Assembly (NCBI GenBank): GCA_023333565.1 | Contig: JAJKFH010003165.1 | Coordinates: forward strand, 310,001 to 374,000 | Direction: 5' to 3' | Length of the DNA stretch: 64,000 nucleotides | Source: Puffinus mauretanicus | Taxonomy: Eukaryota; Chordata; Aves; Procellariiformes; Procellariidae | In this document: positions 36,803-46,600 of the stretch, piece by piece | How the letters are laid out: the number at the start of each line of letters is the position of its first letter | How positions within the stretch are numbered: the stretch's first letter is position 1 | Translations under genes and position numbers: made by a program | The notes under the pieces: generated by a model | What the model saw: only the letters and a program-made list of their open reading frames with translations | What the model was told of the DNA's origin: nothing | Database searches by the model: none

Positions 36803-37150
36803 ACATCAGATCCACAAGAATATAAGGCTCTCGTAGACACCGGTGCACAGTGTACCCTGATGCCATCAGGCTATAAAGGGGCAGAACCCATTTGTATTTC
36901 TGGAGTGACAGGGGGATCCCAAGAGTTAACTGTGTTGGAGGCCGAAGTGAGCCTAACCGGGAATGAGTGGCAGAAACACCCCATTGTGACTGGCCCAGAG
37001 GCTCCGTGCATCCTTGGCATAGACTACCTCAGGAGAGGGTATTTTAAGGACCCAAAAGGGTACCGGTGGGCTTTTGGCATAGCTGCCCTGGAGACGGAGG
37101 AAATTAAACAGCTGTCCACCTTGCCTGGTCTCTCGGAGGATCCTTCTGTT
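36728..37150 (+). pseudogene. pro: Retroviral aspartic protease domain
   Basis: YKALVDTGAQCTLMPSG carries the DTG active site (Asp codon 36,836-36,838). ILGIDYLRRGYF, about 60 codons later, corresponds to the second conserved hydrophobic block before the enzyme C-terminus. The domain sits in the gag tail/pol frame with no break of its own. When active it would cleave Gag and Gag-Pol as a dimer. Confidence 0.9.
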
Positions 37151-37179
37151 GTGGGGTTGTTGAAGGTCCAAGAACAACA

Positions 37180-38570
37180 GGTACCAATTGCTACCACAAC
37201 AGTGCACCGGCGGCAATACCGCACCAACCGAGACTCCCTGATCCCCATCCATGAGCTGATTCGTCGACTGGAGAGCCAAGGAGTGATCAGTAAGACTCGC
37301 TCACCCTTCAACAGTCCCATATGGCCAGTGCGAAAGTCTACTGGAGAGTGGAGACTAACAGTAGACTACCGTGGCCTGAACGAAGTCACGCCGCCACTGA
37401 GTGCTGCTGTGCCGGACATGCTGGAACTCCAATATGAACTGGAGTCAAAGGCAGCCAAGTGGTACGCCACCATTGATATCGCTAATGCCTTCTTCTCCAT
37501 CCCTTTGGCAGCAGAGTGCAGGCCACAGTTTGCTTTCACTTGGAGGGGTGTCCAGTACACCTGGAACTGACTGCCCCAGGGGTGGAAACACAGCCCTACC
37601 ATTTGCCATGGACTGATCCACACCGCACTGGAACAGGGGGAGGCTCCAGAACATCTGCAGTACATTGATGACATCATCGTGTGGGGCAACACAGCAGAGG
37701 AAGTTTTCGAGAAAGGGGAGAGAATAGTCCAAATCCTTCTGAAGGCTGGCTTTGCAATAAAACGAAGTAAGGTCAAGGGACCTGCACAGGAGATCCAGTT
37801 TTCAGGAATAAAATGGCAAGATGGACATCGTCAGATCCCAACGGATGTGATTAATAAAATAACAGCCATGTCTCCACCAACTAACAAAAAGGAAACGCAA
37901 GCTTTCTTAGGCGTTGTGGGTTTTTGGAGAATGCATATTCCAAATTACAGTCAGATCGTAAGCCCTCTCTATCACGTGACCAGGAAGAAGAGCGACTTCA
38001 AATGGGGCCCTGAGCAACGACAAGCATTTGAACAAATTAAACAGGAGATAGTTCAGGCAGTAGCCCTTGGGCCAGTCCGGGCAGGACAAGATGTGAAGAA
38101 CGTGCTCTACACTGCAGCCGGGGAGAATGGCCCTACCTGGAGCCTCTGGCAGAAAAGCACCAGGGGAGACTCGAGGTCGACCCTTGGGGTTCTGGAGTCG
38201 GGGATACAGAGGATCCGAGGCCCGCTACACTCCAACTGAGAAGGAGATACTGGCAGCATATGAAGGGGTTCAAGCTGCTTCGGAAGTGGTTGGTACTGAA
38301 GCACAGCTCCTCCTGGCACCCCGACTGCCGGTGCTGGGCTGGATGTTCAAAGGGAGGGTCCCCTCTACACATCATGCAACCGATGCTACATGGAGTAAGT
38401 GGGTCGCGCTGATCACACAACGGGCCCGAATAGGAAACCCCAGTCGCCCAGGAATCTTGGAGGTGATCACGAACTGGCCAGAAGGCAAAGACTTTGGAAT
38501 ATCCCCAGAGGAGGAGGTGACGCGTGCTGAAGAGGCCCCACCATATAACAAACTACCAGAAAACAAGAAG
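37180..38570 (+). pseudogene. Reverse transcriptase and connection domain
   Basis: The RT fingers begin near LIPIHELIRRLESQGVI. SPFNSPIWPVRKSTGEWRL and VDYRGLNEVTP follow, then TIDIANAFFSIPLA with the first catalytic Asp. The TGA at 37,568-37,570 interrupts the domain immediately before LPQGWKHSPTICHGL. YIDD (37,661-37,672) is intact. The thumb has LGVVGFWRMHIPNYSQI. The frame is lost near 38,150, and the connection continues in the next frame with RYTPTEKEILAAYEGVQ. The stop removes the catalytic YIDD from the product of the first frame. Confidence 0.93.
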
Positions 38571-38572
38571 CA

Positions 38573-38995
38573 ATATGCCCTGTTCACTGATGGGTCCTGT
38601 CGCCTTGTGGGAAAACATCGGAGATGGAAGGCTGCGGTATGGAGTCCTATACGCCAAGTTGCAGAAACTGCTGAAGGAGAAGGTGAATCGAGTCAGTTTG
38701 CAGAGGTGAAAGCCATCCAGCTGGCATTGGACATTGCCGAACGAGAAAAATGGCCAGTACTTTATCTCTATACTGACTCCTGGATGGTGGCAAATGCCCT
38801 GTGGGGATGGTTGCAGCAGTGGAAGCAGAACAACTGGCAGCGCAGAGGTAAACCCATCTGGGCTGCTGCGTTGTGGCAAGATATTGCTGCCCGGGTAGAG
38901 AACCTGACTGTAAAAGTACGTCACGTAAATGCTCACGTACCCAAGAGTCGGGCCAGTGAAGAGCACCAAAACAACCAGCAGGTGGATCAGGCTGC
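38573..38995 (+). pseudogene. RNase H domain
   Basis: YALFTDGSC has the first catalytic Asp (38,589-38,591). FAEVKAIQLAL supplies the Glu, and LYTDSWMV the second Asp (38,775-38,777). HVNAHVP and VDQAAK match the C-terminal conserved block with the fourth acidic residue. This part is open in its own frame (38,127-39,398). It would degrade the RNA strand of the hybrid. Confidence 0.92.
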
Positions 38996-39009
38996 CAAGA
39001 TCGAAGTAG

Positions 39010-39915
39010 CTCAGGTAGATCTGGACTGGCAACATAAAGGTGAATTATTTATAGCTCGGTGGGCCCATGACACCTCAGGCCACCAAGGGAGAGATGCAAC
39101 ATATAGATGGGCTCGTGATCGAGGGGTGGATTTGACCATGGACACTAGTGCACAAGTTATCCACGAATGTGAAACATGCGCTGCAATCAAGCAAGCCAAG
39201 CGAGTAAAGCCTCTTTGGTATGGAGGACGATGGTTGAAGTATAAATATGGGGAGGCTTGGCAGATTGATTATATCACGCTCCCACAAACCCGACAGGGCA
39301 AGCGCTATTTTGCTCACCATGGTAGAAGTAACCACAGGATGGCTGGAAACATACCCTGTGCCCCATGCCACCGCCCGGAACACCATCCTGGGCCTTGAAA
39401 AACAAGTCCTATGGCGACATGGCACCCCAGAAAGAATTGAGTCAGACAACGGGACTCACTTCCGAAACACCCTCATAGACACCTGGGCCAAAGAGCGTGG
39501 CATTGAGTGGGTATATCACATCCCCTACCATGCACCAGCCTCCGGAAAAATTGAACGATACAACGGGCTGTTAAAGACAACACTGAGGGCAATGGGTGGT
39601 GGGACATTCAAGCATTGGGATACACATTTAGCAAAAGCCACCTGGTTAGTCAACACTAGGGGATCTGTCACTCGAGCTGGCCCTGCCCAATCAAGACTCT
39701 TACGTACTGTAGATGGAGATAAAGTCCCTGTTGTGCACATAAGAAATATGCTGGGGAAGACAGTCTGGGGTACTCCTGCCTCTGGCAAGGGAAAACCCAT
39801 TCGTGGGATTGCTTTTGCTCAAGGACCTGGGTACACTTGGTGGGTGATGCGACAGGATGGGGAGGTCCGGTGTGTACCTCAAGGGGATTTGATTTTGGGT
39901 GAAAATAGCCAATGA
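39010..39915 (+). pseudogene. Integrase domain, frameshifted in the core
   Basis: WAHDTSGH and HECETC form the H-H-C-C zinc module. The catalytic triad is Asp in WQIDYITL (39,267-39,269), Asp in SDNGTHF (39,445-39,447) and Glu in GKIERYNG (39,553-39,555). The last two are separated by exactly 35 residues, as in the D,D-35-E signature. The frame breaks near 39,312, between the first Asp and the rest, so no single product holds all three residues. The C-terminal part (PIRGIAFAQGPGYTWWVMRQ) runs to the stop. Confidence 0.93.
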
Positions 39916-40359
39916 ACTGAATTTTGATGTCAACTGTTACATGATATTGTATATCATTATTTCTATGGTTGCTATCAATGGTATAGCAGTGAAAATCACC
40001 CAGATTAATGAAGAATGAACTAACTCCGATGAAACCGAGCAAAGTGCAACGATGATAGAACTGGACGAGCGCAGCAGTACTGAAATGAGAACTGGCTTCA
40101 GGATGCAACAGCCCAACACCACACACCATCTCTTCGGCCCTGAAAGACTGTTATAACAGATGGAGCCCAAAGTCATGGACTAAATGAACTCAGTGGACAT
40201 TTTAGAGGGATAGTCCATAGACCAAGGGAATGATATCTGTGCGTGCATATATATATATGTGTATATATAAAGAAAGATAGTGGTGATTAATTGAAATGTA
40301 TTAAAAAAAGATGTGAGACCTAAGCATGACGTAAATGGTATAGAATAAGGGGTGGATGC
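39916..40359 (+). other. Post-integrase segment without env
   Basis: The 444 bp between the pol stop and the 3' LTR are too short for env and hold no SU/TM remnant or dUTPase. The only feature is a 25-codon open frame, 39,941-40,018, encoding a mostly hydrophobic peptide (MILYIIISMVAINGIAVKIT then QINEE). It could be a remnant of a membrane anchor or pure chance. A short (TA)n tract lies at 40,247-40,270. Confidence 0.75.
40342..40356 (+). other. Polypurine tract (probable)
   Basis: AGAATAAGGGGTGGA is almost all purine and ends 3 bp before the 3' LTR at 40,360. That is the position of the plus-strand primer in retroviruses. It is less regular than a classical tract. Confidence 0.65.
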
Positions 40360-40563
40360 TGTCCTGGTTTCGGCTGGGATAGGGTTAAATTTCTTCCTAG
40401 TGCTGTGTCTTGCATTTAGTATGAGGAGAATGTTGATAACGCACTGATGTTTTCAGTTGTTGCTAAGTGCCCTCCTAGTCCAAGGACAGCTCCCATGCCT
40501 ACTGACTGAGCTAGGTACACAAGATGGGAGGGAACATAATCAGGACAGCCAGCCCAGCTGGCT

Positions 40564-40604
40564 AATGGGGTATTCCATACCATGTGACGTCATGCTCAGT
40601 ATAT
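40564..40604 (+). promoter_or_regulatory. 3' LTR core promoter block (perfect CRE)
   Basis: TAATGGGGTATTCCATACCA is followed by a perfect palindromic CRE, TGACGTCA (40,585-40,592), and then GCTCAGTATATGAATG, a TATA-like element. The CCAAT of the 5' LTR is CTAAT here. If active, this promoter would drive transcription outward into the right flank. Confidence 0.7.
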
Positions 40605-40738
40605 GAATGGTAGGCGTGATCCAGGAAGTACCGATCGCTACTTGGTTATCGGTCAGCGCGGGTGGTGAGCAATTGCATTGTGCATCACTCATTTGTATAT
40701 TTTATCATTATCATTATTATTTTCCCTTTTTCTGTTCT

Positions 40739-40744
40739 ATTAAA
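40739..40744 (+). promoter_or_regulatory. Polyadenylation signal ATTAAA (3' LTR)
   Basis: ATTAAACTGTCTTTATCTCA is the 3' LTR counterpart of 34,580. It would end the proviral transcript. Confidence 0.7.
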
Positions 40745-43635
40745 CTGTCTTTATCTCAACCCACGAGTTTTTCTCACTCTTACCCTTCCGATTCTCTCCC
40801 CGTCCCGCTGGGGGCAGGGGGAGTGAGTGAGCGGCTGCGTGGTATTTGGCTGCCTGCCAGGTAAAACCACGACAAGTTAGGCAATTATATCACCAACGCG
40901 ACTGCTGTCTTAAGCATGGCACTAAAAGCATTACTCGTTACAAAACACTACTCTGAAAGCCTTTACCCACTCCGAGTGAATCACAGAAAGCTTCTGCTGT
41001 TCGGCAATTCGAAAAATAAGCCTGTAAGCAGAGCATGAATGCCAAGGACTGGGGCAGCATATTAAAACAGAAATATCTATACACATAAAGGTCATTATAA
41101 AAAATAATAAGCCTTGTTTCAGGGTCTGTAGAAGCAGCCATCTTTCTGTCAGAGGTTGTGTTTTAAGATGCAGAGAAATCAATCCACTTAAAGCTGCATT
41201 TTTTACAGTTTGTAACAGGATACTGAAGTCCAAGTCCTACCTGTGTCTCAAGAAACAATATAACATTCTTGCAAATAAGATGAGCCAAACCTTTTGTGTC
41301 CCTAGGGCACAGAGATCACTGTTTCAGCAGCGGGATATTTATCACACGTAGCAAGAAAAACATTTTTCTTTGTAAAAGTAAAACCATCAATTTTGCCTGC
41401 TAATAGCAAATGAATGACTAAAACCCCATGATCTTCAAGGCTCTCCTCTGAGTCCTGTGAGGCTATGCTGAGTGCAGGCTGGTCTGCTACCATGAGGAAT
41501 AAAACCTTTGTGCTATATAATGGGAAATTAAAATGGGATCTCAAGCAAGAGAGAACAAAAAGGTCAGAAATAGTGACAAATTACACTCTCCCTGCAGAAA
41601 TTTATCTCAGTCATCTCTGGAGATTCTCCCTGTGTTCCACAGCAATAGACAATGTAATACTTATTTTCTTTTCCTGGTATTAATGGGAATTTAAATGTTT
41701 GAAGGTTTTCTGTTGCTGCTTTTTAAACTCGACGTATCTAGGCGCTGGTGAAACCACACCTGCTCTACTTGCCACAGATAAAAATGCCCTGGACTCCTGA
41801 CTTTGAGAAAATGCACACAGAAAAAAGATCTGAAATCCAACATTTACTGTACTGTTTAAAGGACATTTGGTTTTTGAAATACAGTTTTCAATCCTCTACT
41901 GAAAGAAATCTGTACTTACTGTTAGCCAAAGACACACATAACTAACATTACATTATGGCAGTTTAAGTATAAAGGAGGTACATGCCATATATTGGTGAAA
42001 AATAGGCAATTTCTAGATAATAAAATTGTCTGCTTTTCTTATTGCTGTTTGTTTATTTTTAAAATAAATTTTATAAAACATTTTATCCTTTACATTTTAA
42101 TTGGCTTTCATTTTACATTTTAAATAGTTTGGCTTCATTGTGATAGAGAACATGATACTGTGAGGGCTAGATCATCCTGTTTCTCATAGACCTTGTCTAA
42201 AGTATACAGACATTTGAAGAATGCACTCTACTCTTTCTCAGAAATTGTATACTTGTTATCTTGACACAACATTCACTTTTCCTGCAGTAATAGGTTAACA
42301 CAGTGCTTCTGCATAGAAAGAAGATGGTTAATCTGACTGTATCTACATCAAGAAAGAAAATGGGTATTCCTATGCTAAAGCATCAAGTTGTTTCTTTACC
42401 TTGCCAGAAACCTGTGTGGATGAAGTTGAAGCAGTACCAACAGTTGTTTTAACTAAATCTAATTCTTGTTAGGAGCACATTCCTATGGAATCCTTTTTTT
42501 GTCTTTGCTACCATTTTTAAATCTCAGAGGCTGTGAAGATTTGAAAAAACAATGCCACTGTCCTGCTTTTGTTAATGACAGTGACTAGACTACATTGATG
42601 TACACAAAAAAGTTATCAGTAACCAAAGTGCAATTAGCAATACCATAGATTCTTCCAAATGATGTATTTTTACCGAAAGCAAGTTTTTTAACATTATAAA
42701 GCAGGTTTATTTCTTCAGCATCTCCTAACTGCATTTTTACAGGCAGATCATATTAAAGAGGGCTTTATAATTGCTGTTATATATCATTTATCCCACCTAA
42801 GGTAACAGTAAATGAGTAGACTTAGGGTTGGGGGTTGACATTGCTTACTTTTGTCAATATTTTACAAACAGGTCTCTATTTAAAGTGTTTTATACTCTTT
42901 GTTAGTAAACATTTACTTTACCTACTGTATCAAGTGTACATTCGTCTTTTTGGTCACATTAGTTTAAAAAGTCATGTTGGTATTTAAATTCTTATATTGC
43001 CCTTTACAAGCACAATGACTCCATTGAATAGCATAAGCACAAAGAAAATGTCACATGTTCTAGTACTACGATAATGTTATTCTTATTGTTACTCTCAGTG
43101 TTGCTAACAATAATGTCAATATCAATATCAATTTATTCTTTATCTTGTATCATTCCAAATCAACCAACCACAGCCATGCCCGGACCACCTACACTAAAAT
43201 TCCCAGTTTCAGAAAGCTGCTCTTTCAGACGATGATTAAGAGTGCTAAAAAGTGAAGCTTTTATTATAGCTCTCAGCAACTTTTTCCATTTGGCCTCCTA
43301 ACTAAGGACCTCAGTTTCAATACCTGCCAATCATTTAAAGACTGCTACATCTCCTTATCAACCTTTTGATATCTTCCTCACTTGTCACTTCTGCACAGAA
43401 AATATGTGGGTCCCTTTTCTGAGTGTCTGGGAAGAACAGGCCCCAGAGTCACTAGAGACTCTGTAAACACTTCATCCGAAGATGAAGAGATCACAAACAA
43501 AAGAATTAGCATCTATCACTGATTGCCACCAGCTTCACCTTCCTGAAACTATTCTCATGTTGGCATCCATTCACCTGTGCTTCACTCAGTCCCCACAGAC
43601 ACATCACATGTATCGATATACACACTTACAGATAT

Positions 43636-43685
43636 TTGCATATATACATATACATACATATATATATGTGTATTTATGTATTTGA
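43636..43685. repeat. AT-rich (CATATA)n tract
   Basis: Alternating CATATA/TACATA units followed by ATATATATGTGTATTTATGT, a degenerate simple repeat. Confidence 0.85.
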
Positions 43686-46600
43686 GAGGTCACATGTTCC
43701 TTTACATGTTCCTTAGCTGCAGAATGCCCTAACTAGCTACATCCCACACATGATGGGATGTTTTGGGGGTACATAGCTCATGTAGCAGCAAGCTGAGGCC
43801 AGAGGGAAACAAGACACATCTGAATCCAAAGGTAATTTGGGGAATCTCAGAATTCCTATATATCACATCTACCAAGGAACAGACCAGAGGTGTGATTAGG
43901 TTTAATCGAGAGCTTGCTTTATTAGACCTATCATTTTAAATTGGTTTAATTAATTGCAATGGGGGGTGCAGGCTTTGATAACAGTTTGACAGATGCTATA
44001 TGCCGTTTCCATACACATCCTTCATATTTTTACTTCATCCAGATTGAGAAGAGTCGCCTGGACATCTCCACTCTCTGCTGTACCCTCTGGCAGTCCCGTT
44101 CCCAGGGTGAGCACACAGCAGACATCAAGCACAGAGGAGATCTGAGCCGTTCCTGAGAAGCCAGGAAAGACATGAGAGAAAGGCTGTTCCACAAACACAT
44201 GCTGGGCATATAAAACTTCACCAGATAATAGGATTGTTGTGCAGAAACACCCCACTCCTATCTCTCAGGCTCACAGTAGTTGCAAAAATGACAATAGCAA
44301 GTACAACATCGGAGTTGCAGCCAGACCGAAAGAATAATGAATAAACGTGGTGTTAAACTTAAATCTGGCTCCCAGCTGGAGTTCTGCTGTGGCCTGCCAA
44401 GCACAACGGGGAAGAAGGCAACAAGGAGTCTAGTCTGAAGATCAGAGCAGAGGTGTCTGTAAAGAACAAAGGATATCCAAAGAGTATTGTTGTCTGCAGA
44501 CACTGCACTGATAAGGCAGGCGGCATTTGGAAAGAGGAAACTCACAGGAGGAGAAGGGAGAGAAATAAAATGAAGGTGGCAGAGGAATAGAAGAGAACAA
44601 AACGGGACGAAACAAAGGTAATGAGAAACAGGCAGAGCTGTAGTGTCCTTCAGAATTTAATTATGAGAAATCTTTGACTGAGATTATAACTATTGATCAA
44701 CAGGCAAAAAGAATTACATGAAAGAGGAGAGGCAATGCTGCTGAGAGGGGCCAGATATCCCAAGACAGAGGATTAAGGGAACTGAGACCAACTTTAGTTT
44801 TGCAGTCCCTTTGGACAAATACCACTGTAATGAAATGCTACACTCTCTGCGGCACGCAAACTCCCCAGCTGTGTCCAGCCAAGTGGGTCAGAGAGCTGGT
44901 GGGAAAGCAGGAACAGAAGGGGAATGTCTTCACTCATGGTATTTCTTAGAGGGAAGTATAAGGGGATGTTGCCTCTTGCACCATCTCATCTTGACCTGGA
45001 CTGACTTGCTGAGGGGAGAGGAAGACAAGTTCTGAATTTAAAAAACGACAGGAATAGTAATCGGCGAGGACGTAATAACTAAGGATAGGGACGCTAAGCC
45101 CCGCAGAGCACGATGAGAAGTAAAAAATACAGAAGATTTGGAATAGAGAAAAGAGGCTGTAGTCTTAAAGCCATTGATTTTTCCCCAGAATAGTTCTCTT
45201 GGACTATTAGGCTGTTTAGCTCAACTTCCACTGGGAAAGCCCTCACGTTTCTTCGCAAGCCTTTCACAATTACTTGTCATTCTCTGCTCGTGCCTCCCTT
45301 CAAGACTTCTAACACTTAATCAGATTTAATTTATTAGCAAAGTGAGTTTCAATTGCTTCAAAGTAATGAGCAAAGATACACTCTCTTTCTTTATTTAGCT
45401 CATCCCTAGCTAAATCACTGCTGCAGACACCAGCTACTAAAGGATGCAGAGAACATCTGTGTGTCAGGTCCTTTCGCGTACCTTAAACAGTTCCGTTCAG
45501 TAAGGCAGATTTCATGCTCTATACCCACTGGAGAATACTTTCACCATGTGGATAGGATGCTGTCAGAAGAAAACCAGTTGGGAAAAAACAGACTTCTTGC
45601 TGTCTCTTTGGGGAGTGGTAAGCAAAGTTAAATCTTCGTGCAGAATATGGTCGACACAGAGATTTGTGGAAATCCTCAGAAGGATTTTTCTAGTCCAGGT
45701 TGAAAGTTTCCAGCAAATCCTTTCAAAGACATCAGCCTCGGGAGCAGCCAGTCACCCATGTCTTAAGTGATTGCTGTGGACATCACAGGTCAGCATGTCT
45801 TCAGCCTAATTTAAATAGGGCTGGCACATCCTAAATATGGAGCCAAATCACTGGACTGTTGGCTCTCTTAGAGCTTTCTCCAAGCCTTTCCCTACAACAA
45901 AGCACTCCAAAGAGTGTCTTGCTCTGATGCAGAATGACACAGAGTTTCAGAAGTTCAATCAAACTGGAATTCTCTGTGGTCTTGGCCTACAATAAAAGCT
46001 CTGCAGTGAGGTACTGAGTAAGTGTATTTTTCTAAGCACTCTGGGTAGTGCTGCTTAGTCCTGATTCATAAATTATTGGTGCCTCTCTGTTTTTTCTGAA
46101 GACTCCTTCAGTGGAGGCTTCAGATCCGTGGTGTCGAGTAACTCACAGCTGGCTGTCCCTGACTTATACAGACATAAACACTTCCCTGTTTACTCTTCAA
46201 AAGCACCATGCAAACCAAAGGCACTGAGGAGAGGTTTGGTTTTCTTTTACACTTCCCAAAAAATATCAGTGAGCTATTTTTTTTATAGTCTCTGATCATA
46301 ACCGGAAAAAGAGAAGCAGGCAAGTTGAAATTGAAAGCATGCAATCTGCCTGTTGTTCAATTTCTCCTCTTTCTGGAAATAACTGGATACCTACAGATCC
46401 ATAACTACTACATTGCGAACAGTTGTGTTAAACAAAAATATTGCAGCTGCTCACTATAATTTAAAAAGAAAATTCAATCATCTGCTCTGTCAGCTGGGTC
46501 CACTTCATATGAGATGATAGTCTCATTTTCTTTTTAGTCACTGACTTCAGGAATGGCTATCATAGATGCTCCATTTTCGTGTTCTGTGAAGTCCTCTTCA

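Larger units (their letters stand above)
36728..39915 (+). pseudogene. pol: ERV pol: protease, RT, RNase H, integrase (broken)
   Basis: This is the enzymatic polyprotein of the provirus, continuing in frame from the gag UAG. Domains in order are aspartic protease (DTGA), reverse transcriptase (YIDD), connection, RNase H, zinc-binding integrase N-domain, DDE core and C-terminal domain. An in-frame TGA at 37,568-37,570 lies just before LPQGW. A frameshift near 38,150 moves the reading by +1, and another near 39,312 inside the integrase core moves it again. The last segment ends at TGA 39,913-39,915. Catalytic residues of all four enzymes are present, so inactivation is by reading-frame damage rather than active-site loss. 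No dUTPase domain is seen after integrase. Confidence 0.93.
34203..40874 (+). mobile_element. Provirus-shaped ERVL-like endogenous retrovirus, env-less
   Basis: This 6.67-kb element has two 515-bp LTRs with TG...CA ends, a tRNA-Lys-type primer-binding site, gag, an in-frame UAG, and pro-RT-RNase H-integrase. A purine-rich tract precedes the 3' LTR, and there is no room for env (444 bp between the pol stop and the LTR). RT motifs (LPQGWKHSPTICHGL after the stop, YIDD) and the absence of env fit class III ERVL-like elements, which are known as env-less in other vertebrates. The class call rests on motif resemblance only. Reading frames are broken four times (36,460; 37,568; 38,150; 39,312, all approximate except the nonsense codon). 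The LTRs disagree strongly with each other and there is no target-site duplication (left flank GGTGAC, right flank AGTTAG). See findings. Confidence 0.93.
40360..40874 (+). repeat. 3' LTR
   Basis: The LTR starts TGTCCTGGTTTCGGCTGG and ends AAAACCACGACA, and at 515 bp it is the same length as the 5' LTR. It shares the ends, the core promoter block and the ATTAAA/U5 start with the 5' LTR, but most of U3 and the segment after the TATA region do not align. Its U5 (GAGTGAGCGGCTGCGTGGT) and U3 (TTGATAA and GATGTTTTCA words) are closer to the solo LTR at 50,283-50,866. Confidence 0.95.

Noticed and set aside
41735..41850. Possible CR1 fragment (GGCGCTGGTGAAACCACACC)
   Set aside because: It resembles the CR1 region encoding LVRPHLEYC, but the match covers only about 30 bp with no flanking support on either side.
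43905..43965. AT-rich stretch with TTAATTAATTGCAAT as a homeodomain or C/EBP enhancer
   Set aside because: Such words are frequent in AT-rich DNA. Without conservation data there is no support.
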